A program made the translations under genes and the position numbers. Source: Kingdonia uniflora (taxonomy: Eukaryota > Streptophyta > Magnoliopsida > Ranunculales > Circaeasteraceae). Taken from it: a DNA stretch of 64,000 nucleotides. The stretch spans positions 870,001 to 934,000 of the forward strand of contig JACGCM010002299.1 in assembly GCA_014058105.1 (NCBI GenBank), in the 5' to 3' direction. A model generated the notes under the pieces. The model searched no databases, was not told where the DNA came from, and saw only the letters and a program-made list of their open reading frames with translations. Every line of letters begins with the position of its first letter. Positions within the stretch are counted from its first letter, which is position 1. Positions 57,590 through 64,000 of this stretch are shown one piece after another.

Positions 57590-57647
57590 CAGGTATTTGG
57601 CGGTGAAAAGAACACCGCGCGGTATTCTTTTCACCGCCAAATACCTG
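57590..57647. promoter_or_regulatory. Perfect inverted repeat with ACCGCGCGGT core, PIF-B transposase promoter
   Basis: Arms 57590-57612 and 57625-57647 are complementary at all 23 positions, and the centre is the palindrome ACCGCGCGGT (57614-57623). It ends 108 bp before the transposase ATG. Confidence 0.82.
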
Positions 57648-57755
57648 ATTTCCTTCAACCCATAACTATTTCTTCCCCTTTTTACACTTTTCTCTTCAAT
57701 TGGAAACTTATTCCCCATCTAGTATTATACCCTTCTCTCAACACCACAGCCTCAA

Positions 57756-59087
57756 ATGTCCTCTTCATCATCTGATTCATTTATTAGTGATCATCCACGT
57801 GTATCATCGTCCTCCTCTGACGATCTTATCTTTGATTGTGCGGCGGCAATTTGCATTCTACACCAAACTGTAACAAACCTAATAGTACATGATGCAACTT
57901 CGAGTCACGGCGGGAGTGCCATGGGCCGTAAGGATAAAAGAAAGAAGCGAGATCACCTATTGGGGTATTACAGCATTATATGGGACTACTTCAAGCCGAA
58001 TTGCACATATGAGCCATGGGAATTTCTGTGACGTTTTCGTATGAGTAAAGACATGTTTATGCATGTATTCAATACAGTCGTTGCACATGATCATAACTTT
58101 GTCCAAAAACCCAGCAACGCTGGTACTATAGGGTTTGCACTATACTAAAAGTTAGTCGCAGCAGTACATTTCCTAAGCTACGGTGTTGCGGCAGATCTTT
58201 TTGACGAGTATATCCAAATAGGAGAAAGCACAACCTTGTTATGTGTGGAAAGACTTTGTGTTGCAGTTATACAAATTTTTGGCGAAGAATATCTTCGAGC
58301 ACCAAATGAGGCCGACGTCGAAAGGTTAAAAGCGATCGAAGAGTCACGGGGATTTCCCGGTATGTTAGGCCTTGATTGCATGTATTGGATATGGAAAAAT
58401 TATCCCATAACTTGGCACGGTCAATTTACTGGTCATTACCCGAAGGTGACACTGATTCTTGAAGCGATAGCTTCACACGACCTTTGGATTTGGCATGCTT
58501 TTTTTGGGTTACCAGGGTCTAATAATGATATCAATGTCCTACAATAATCACATTTTTTCACCGACCTGGCCGATGGTATCGCCCCACCTTACAATTATAC
58601 AATTTCAAGAAAAGCTTATGATATGAGGTATTACCTAGCGGATGGCATATACCCCAAATGTGGAACACTTGTCCAAACCATATCCAATCCGGTTACAGCG
58701 AAACAAAATTTGTTTGCTCAACAACAAGAAAGTTGCCGAAAAGACGTAGAATGGGCGTTTGGGATTTTACAATCTCGGTTCAATATTGTAAAAAATCTGG
58801 TTAAATTGTGGAAACCCGAGGTTTTGAACAATGTCATAAAGGCGTGCGTGATAATGTACAATATGATTGTCGAAGCAGAACGAGGTTCATTCTCATCATA
58901 CTTAGACTACAATCTGGCCGATCCCTCAACCATCGAAGGCGAACGGTTCAACATTGTAGGCGAACGCAGAATAATAAAATCTTTTATATCAAAAATAAAT
59001 CGCATTCGAAGTTGAGAACTGCACTTTGATCTAAAGGATAATCTAATCAAGCATTTGTGGGCCGTTAAGGGAAATCTTCAAACCTAG
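57756..59087 (+). pseudogene. PIF/Harbinger DDE transposase of PIF-B, four in-frame stops
   Basis: One frame of 443 codons from ATG 57756 to TAG 59085, with no frameshift. Catalytic residues: Asp in GLDCMYW (one residue deleted before it relative to PIF-A), Asp in GSNNDINVLQ, Glu in CRKDVEWAFG. The conserved ASHDLWIWHAFFGLPGS is intact here, whereas PIF-A has a stop at its first Trp. Stops are near 58029, 58146, 58545 and 59013, mostly explained by CAA or CGA decaying to TAA or TGA. The TAA after INVLQ (58545) is shared with PIF-A. Tyr replaces His in CMYW, and MYNM replaces MHNM. It would act with ORF1 to excise and insert the element at TWA sites, but is not functional now. Confidence 0.88.
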
Positions 59088-59353
59088 TACTCTATTTCTT
59101 ATATTATCTTAGTGTTCTTCTTGTAATTTAATGCTTCTTGTCGTACAAGTTTATTAAACAAGTTTTTGATATTGCACTAATCTTGTATTTGTTTTAACAC
59201 AATATTTTCGAAAAATAAATATTTCGAAAACAAGATTGCATTCTTCAATAGCAAAGTACATTATTCAAACGATTACATTATTGGAAGGTAAACTATATTC
59301 TTGGAAAGAAAACCTCTATATATAGTAAAGTTAAATTACATTTCATCACCACT

Positions 59354-60826
59354 TCAAGAACCTGGACCGCTCTTCTTGGCCAGCCGTTCCATGACCTCAG
59401 CTTGACATTGAAGATAGTATTGCAATTGAGGTCTAGAAAGATTACTCAGGTCTTTCTGCATGATTTTGCGATCTTCTCTTGCTTGTTTCAAATCTATTTT
59501 GGCTTGCCATTGTTGATTTGCTTCCGTTCTTCTTCTTTCTCTTTCTTCTTTTACTTGTCTCTTCTCCAATTGTAGTTCATCCAGCATTGTTTGGATATCG
59601 CTACCAGCTGCTGAGACACCATCTAATATATTTTGTGTTGCAAGGTTCTTTCTAAAGAGTTTTTGGCCGATGGACCTGCTTCCACCCTCATACAATGAAC
59701 CATCTAATTCATAATTTTGGCCCGCAGATTGAGGTTTAGGTAGGCCGTTGGGGTCATCTGATAGAGTGTTTGATCTGACCGAGTTCCCCGGAGAAGAATT
59801 ATATGATGTTCTCCTGGCTACATTTCTTGTTATATTCCCCACATGGTTCAACCCATCATCCCTTAGGTTGGCCCATCACGGTTCTCGCGCCAAAATCTTA
59901 TACGCTTCACGGTGTTTGAAGTCATTGCTGCCATTCAAGTCTTGATAGATCTTGTGTTTATCATTTTCTTACAATTCGCAAAATTACCAAACACAAATAA
60001 ATAGCGTGTATATCCGCGAAAAATAAATGAAATTGAGTTAAAAGAAATTAAAATGTACCCGATCTTCTTCGATTTTCCCACTGTCGTGCCTAAAATATTC
60101 TTGAGCAACTATCCCCTTGTACGCCACACATTGTGCACTAAGGGCATACCACTGATATTTGGTCGACCCACTTGATCGTCTTGTTGGGCACTCGGGGTCG
60201 CTGTTAAAGGCAATGTTAACCTTTTGATATAAAGTAAAACTTTTTGTGCGGCCCGTAGTCTGGACAGAAGGTGCTACCCACACCCTTGCGAGACACGTAA
60301 AGTCTTCTTCCGTCCAATACAGTCCAGCATCATCAGTCTCGTCCAAAAACTCAGCATCTTCTGGCACTTGAACGTTTTGTCTTTGTTTTGCGGGTGCTCT
60401 TTTCTTTCTTTCTTTTCCTTTTTCTTTCTGGGGCGCCGCCACTTCAACAGGTATTGACGCATTTGCGTCACTTTGACTATGCTGAGTAGATTCACCATGG
60501 AATAGGTAGTTCTAACAGTAATTTGGAGGTTGAAAACCTTGAGGTTGAGTGAGCGGATAGGGTTGATAGTACGGGCTAAACGCCTGAGGTTGCGATTGAG
60601 AGAGTGTAAATAGATTTTGATATTGTCCATAACTGGGATCCCCTTGCGACATGGTAAACGGAGGTGGGGTCTGTGATTGGAATTGAGGTTGGAATTGCGA
60701 TGGGTTATGGTAGAGGTACCGAGTAAATTGTGATGATGGGTGTTGAGTGAATGGTATTGAAGGTGGGTTATACGAGGATGGGGTCGATAGTGTAGAGTTA
60801 TTACTACTGGTGCCGGAGTTCGCCAT
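59354..60826 (-). pseudogene. PIF ORF1 (Myb-like / NAM-associated) of PIF-B
   Basis: Minus strand, start at ATG 60826 (MANSGTSSNN). An in-frame ATG at 60958 exists upstream, but it overlaps the palindrome cluster and the copy in PIF-A points to MANSG. A Gln/Pro-rich N-terminus is interrupted by a stop at about 60511 after PPNYC. Exon to about 60060 has the basic run KEKGKERKKRAPAK, then a Myb/SANT-like domain starting YWTEEDFTCLARVWV and containing KYQWYALSAQCVAYKGIVAQE. After an intron (about 59970-60060) comes HREAYKILARE and the NAM-associated domain (NHVGNITRNVARR, GGSRSIGQK), with a charged coiled coil LEKRQVKEERERRRTEANQQWQ ending LQYYLQCQAEVMERLAKK. It is much better preserved than the PIF-A copy. 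Confidence 0.8.
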
Positions 60827-60933
60827 TTGGGGAAAGCGTAGAGGTTCTCCTCTATGCTCTGTAATTGGTTTTGGGGGAGACGAAGTAGCCAGGGAGTGAT
60901 GAGAGAAATAATTGAGTTTGGAGGAGTTTGGAT

Positions 60934-60975
60934 TACTGCGCGGTGTTCCTTTTACCACCCGGATTTACCGCGCGG
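60934..60975. promoter_or_regulatory. ACCGCGCGGT-type palindromes, right end of PIF-B
   Basis: ACTGCGCGGT at 60934, a decayed middle unit (ACCACCCGGA near 60953), and a perfect ACCGCGCGGT at 60966. It starts 107 bp upstream of the ORF1 start on the minus strand. Confidence 0.7.
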
Positions 60976-61591
60976 TAATCCAAACACCCTCAAACTCTTC
61001 TTTTTTTTGGTGTGAGCTCCTCACACTCGGTTAAGTTCTGACAGCGCCACATAGGAGAACTCACACCCATTTTTTATTGTTGGGAGGCTCAAAGTGTGAG
61101 TTTGAGTTTGGGTTTGCAAACCCAACTCAAACTCTGACCCTGTTGGACATGCTCTGAGTGTTTGGTGTAAGAGAGATGAAGAAAAGGGGGAAGGTTGTTG
61201 TGGTTCTCGCTCGTTTCACGAGGGACACGTGTCACCATCGCAACGTCCCAGATCTTGGCTAAATCTAAGCCGTCCATTTGAATTTGCTTCGCGCGTGTGA
61301 GTGACGCGTGATTAACTGTAGTTGTTGGCAAGTAAGGATTAGATTAGGTATTTCCCAAAAATGGACTAGTCAAACTGAGTTAATGTGGTCAAAGTGTCGG
61401 TTTATTGAGAAATAGGAATCAACCACAATATTAGCCGGTTCAGGGGGGCTTTCAATATTTGATATCAACTAGTGGGGGGCAGACTGCAATGGAGGAGATA
61501 TTTAAGATTAACTATATATATATCTCAAATCATGAATTTCTCGGGAAAGTACTATATACACATACATACATGTACACATTGAAAGGATGAA

Positions 61592-62746
61592 TAGGGCTGG
61601 CAATTTAACCCGCCCCACCGGAGCCCCGCCTCACCCTGCCCTTAATGAGGCGGGTATGGGGCGGGTTTGGCTTTTTTTAAAATCCAGTTATTTATTGGGG
61701 CGGGTCTGGTTTTAGGCTCAAATAAATGGGGCCCCATCACCCGACCCAGGTATAAAGGATATGACTTGAATACCCTTAAGTTAAACCTAATTCTAAAAAC
61801 ATATTAGTTAAGTTCAGCCTCCTGTTTTCTCTCCTATCTTCATTTCAACCTCCAGCCTCCTGTGTTCTGTCATCAGCTTCCCTTCATTTCAACCTCGAAA
61901 CAACATTCTTCACCAAACAAACTTTCATTTGTGACTCAAATCAAGTGAGTGTTTTAATTGTAATGGATCTATGATGAAACTCACATTCTTCTTCTATTAA
62001 GAAGATTTTGGATTTCTCTTTCTTTCTTTTCTCAAAGATCAAAACAAAGAAGAGAAGAAGAAGTAAAAAAAGAGATTTTTGTTTGAAAGGTATCCATTCT
62101 CTCTTTCTGAATCAATTGGTATTCTCATCCATTTTGATTACTGCTACTAGTACTTGTTTTCATTCAAAAGATTGTAAATTTTTGGTTTTTAGTTGGAATT
62201 CTTCAAACCCTATTTCTTCTTTTTACTTAACTGGTGACTCATTTTATTTCTTACCAATTCTGATCATTTATGTACCATTTATGTACCAGTATTCATCTCC
62301 ATCTATGTACTCCATCATTACAATCGGTATGAGACTCAATTCAATTTCAGACCCAAAACAACATTCTTCACCAAACTAACTTTCATTTTCAACAATTTTC
62401 TTGGAAAATGGCTTTCATCAAACCTCACACCTATCTTATGCTGTCAACTATTTTCTTTTTTCTCGTTTGAATCGCATCCCAATCTTTGGTGTATTAATAA
62501 TGCCTATATTTTTTAGTCTTGTAAAACTTAAATTTTGTTGACAACATTAAATAACATTGTATCAAACATATGAATTTTTAAACGGGTGCTGGGACGGGTT
62601 TGGTATAGGTAAATTTAAACGGGGCGGGTTTGGGTATTCCTCATTTAAGTTAAATGGTATAGGGGCGAGTTTGGGGGTAGGGTAATTTGGCGGGTATGGG
62701 GATGATATTACTCCACCGCCCCAAACCCGACCCATTGCCTGCCCTA
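61592..62746. mobile_element. hAT-like non-autonomous element, 1.15 kb
   Basis: Ends TAGGGCTGGCAA and, inward from the right, TAGGGCAGGCAA. Flanks AGGATGAA (61584-61591) and AGGAAGAA (62747-62754) form an 8-bp target duplication with one difference. Unit A has the single AGGATGAAC at about 19560. The two ends carry many GGGGCGGGT-type subterminal words. Inside, AACAACATTCTTCACCAAAC is repeated at about 61899 and 62357. No transposase is encoded. Confidence 0.85.
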
Positions 62747-62851
62747 AGGAAGAACAAAAAGAAGGGAAAAAAAGATGACATAAATCTGTTTTTCAGACAT
62801 TGAAAAATCTCTCAACTAAATTCCACTGCTAGAGATACACTGTATTGAAAA

Positions 62852-63097
62852 TTATAATTTCCTCCAGTCGCCAATCTTATGATCACCCAGATCATCGTTT
62901 TTCGATTTACAATGGATGTTCATATCATGAGGCAAGTCATTGGTTACAGAGAGATTAGCTGCTCCTTTGCCAAAAACATCTGGGTCGGCCCCAGTGGAGC
63001 TGAGAGCGTTAATCTCCATAGTCGAGCACATCCCACCGTTAAATCCCATTGTTATCAACACCACCAAAGCTACTCCAAAGCACACACGGGCTCCCAT
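62852..63097 (-). pseudogene. S1/SPH self-incompatibility homolog, truncated (unit B)
   Basis: An open frame of 81 residues from ATG 63097: signal peptide MGARVCFGVALVVLITMGFN (cleavage near MCS), a short linker, then ANLSVTNDLPHDMNIHCKSK and NDDLGDHKIGDWRKL. The VxNDLP...CKSKNDDLG pattern marks the first part of plant S1 (SPH) proteins, small secreted peptides related to the poppy self-incompatibility ligand. The usual second half with the second conserved Cys cluster is missing, because a stop follows DWRKL. It is either a truncated pseudogene or a shortened secreted peptide. Unit A carries a more damaged copy. Expression evidence would decide; I favour pseudogene. Confidence 0.6.
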
Positions 63098-64000
63098 TGT
63101 TGTTGATGATGCAAAGGGAAGAGCGTCTTAATTATTGATCTAATGTGAGTGACGATCACCAATGCCTCAATGCGATTTTTTCTAGGATTTATCATAATTA
63201 TTGATCTCTTTATCAATATTTTTCTTTTAATAAATAGCGTTCTTTTTTCTAGATCCTCTTTTTGACAAATATAAGGCTCATCATGAGCTCATTTACCAAA
63301 TCTGAAAACTGCCACATGTTTTGGTACATTTCAAATCATGTTAACTCTTAGTCGTATGATTTTAGGACTGCCATCACTTGCCATATTTCTGAGCATCAAG
63401 TAATCAATGTTGACTGCCAGAGCTTTGCCAATCCATTGTTTTATCTAAATTTCTGAGCAAAGCTACTTCCAGTCCAAGAGAAAACTCTAAAACGCATACA
63501 CGGAGTCCCTCAGTCCGTCCGTCCCCGCCTTTTCTTCTTCCAAGATTCGTACACATTGAAAAAAATTCTGAACTAAATTCAACTGCTAGAGCTAAACCAC
63601 GATACACAGTTCCTATAGAAACTCACTTCACTGTAATTCAGTTAAGGACCAACTCTATGATTCTGTAATCTCAATGGTCATCTCTGCATACCAGAAATTG
63701 CCGAACGTGCATTACTGTTTCACCAGATGAAAAGCACGCTTCAGAAGAATTCTAACTGACTGGTTCCCTTAATAAGGGGAACCGTGCTCAGAACTTGGCT
63801 CAATCTAGTTAGCCTATTTATGGCCGCAAGTTCTATATTTTAGGCAAGTACATATAGCAAGAATATACCTTCTAATAACCATTCAAATTCCTATCAATTG
63901 ATACTTCTATAGATTTGTAATAGGTCTATACTAGTAAAACACAAAATATATATTTGTGTGGTGAGTGAATCAATTCTTCTAAACATGCGTACCCCTATCT
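63098..64000. other. S1 upstream flank and window end
   Basis: 63098-63745 matches 19920-20590 of unit A (the shared 5' flank of the S1-type pseudogenes). After about 63745 the two diverge, marking the end of the duplication. No gene is seen in the last 250 bases. Confidence 0.55.

Larger units (their letters stand above)
54093..61154. mobile_element. PIF/Harbinger element B (PIF-B), 7.1 kb, three genes
   Basis: Ends GAGCATCTCTAGCAGC and, inward from the right, GAGCATGTCCAACAGG, are flanked by TAA (54090-54092) and TGA (61155-61157), a TAA target with one change. Unit A has the empty site GTGTAAGTGTTTGG near 19107. Gene order and orientation equal PIF-A: PMD (+), transposase (+), ORF1 (-). 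All three are damaged. A (TC)n run at about 54347-54370 lies in the PMD leader. Confidence 0.88.
36700..61330 (-). mobile_element. Mutator-like element (MULE), unit B, split by nested insertions
   Basis: MULE segments are about 36700-37485, 38104-41020, 53214-54092 and 61155-61330. Joined, they follow the order of unit A. The interruptions are a MITE (target TAA), a Tat retrotransposon (CCATT) and PIF-B (TAA/TGA). Unit A reads through each of these three points without interruption. Terminal inverted repeats of the MULE were not found, so its outer limits are estimates. Confidence 0.7.
33477..63745. repeat. Duplicated unit B (BSP - MULE - S1), expanded by insertions
   Basis: Second copy of the unit at 14296-20590, in the same orientation. 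Its BSP gene is complete, and its MULE retains more of the 3' end. Insertions absent from unit A: MITE 37486-38103, Tat element 41021-53213, PIF-B 54093-61154 and hAT-like element 61592-62746. Confidence 0.8.

Noticed and set aside
62008..62379. 123-residue plus-strand frame
   Set aside because: Low-complexity hydrophobic and Ser-rich sequence inside the hAT-like element with no recognisable domain.
61592..62746. GC-rich 61600-62740 block as a host promoter or CpG island
   Set aside because: Matching ends, an 8-bp target duplication and its absence from unit A show it is an inserted element.

Overview
This window is nuclear DNA of a flowering plant, most likely a eudicot. It has spliceosomal introns, plant-only families (basic secretory protein, S1 self-incompatibility homolog, plant mobile domain, AKR2-like and YY1-like fragments) and a dense set of plant transposable elements. 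No bacterial operon, rRNA, tRNA or CRISPR was seen. The only host-type gene that looks open is a basic secretory protein (BSP) family gene at 33896-34777. Most other coding sequence belongs to decayed mobile elements.

Layout. 1-7.6 kb: gene debris (AKR2-like and YY1-like fragments, a LINE RNase H scrap) and a 2.85-kb solo LTR with a perfect 5-bp target duplication. 7.67-13.45 kb: a nearly full-length L1-type LINE on the minus strand, with intact ORF1 and broken ORF2. 14.1-20.6 kb: unit A, a truncated BSP gene, a Mutator-like element (MULE) and an S1-type pseudogene. 20.7-33.0 kb: a 380-bp MITE, a 6.5-kb PIF/Harbinger element (PIF-A) and a 5' truncated Ty1/copia element. 33.4-63.75 kb: unit B, a second copy of BSP-MULE-S1. 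Unit B has been inflated to about 30 kb by insertions in or beside its MULE: a 12.2-kb Ty3/gypsy Tat-type element, a 7.1-kb PIF/Harbinger element (PIF-B), a 618-bp MITE and a 1.15-kb hAT-like element. Target duplications are recognisable for each, and unit A supplies the unoccupied site for all four.

The most unusual signals are regulatory. (1) Palindromes centred on TTCGAA occur as pairs, almost always exactly 21 bp apart, three pairs per array and often about 72 bp between pairs. They lie upstream of the presumed promoters in three unrelated element classes: the gypsy-type solo LTR, the copia LTR, and the transposase gene of both PIF elements. (2) Both PIF elements carry three genes: a plant mobile domain (PMD) gene, a DDE transposase and a Myb/NAM-associated ORF1. 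Clusters of the palindrome ACCGCGCGGT sit about 110 bp upstream of the predicted start codon of nearly every one of them. In front of the transposase this palindrome lies within a larger inverted repeat whose arms differ between the two copies but stay complementary. Together this suggests a three-gene element with a shared operator, which I regard as the best candidate here for an undescribed system.

All family assignments rest on reading motifs in the translated sequence; no database search was run.
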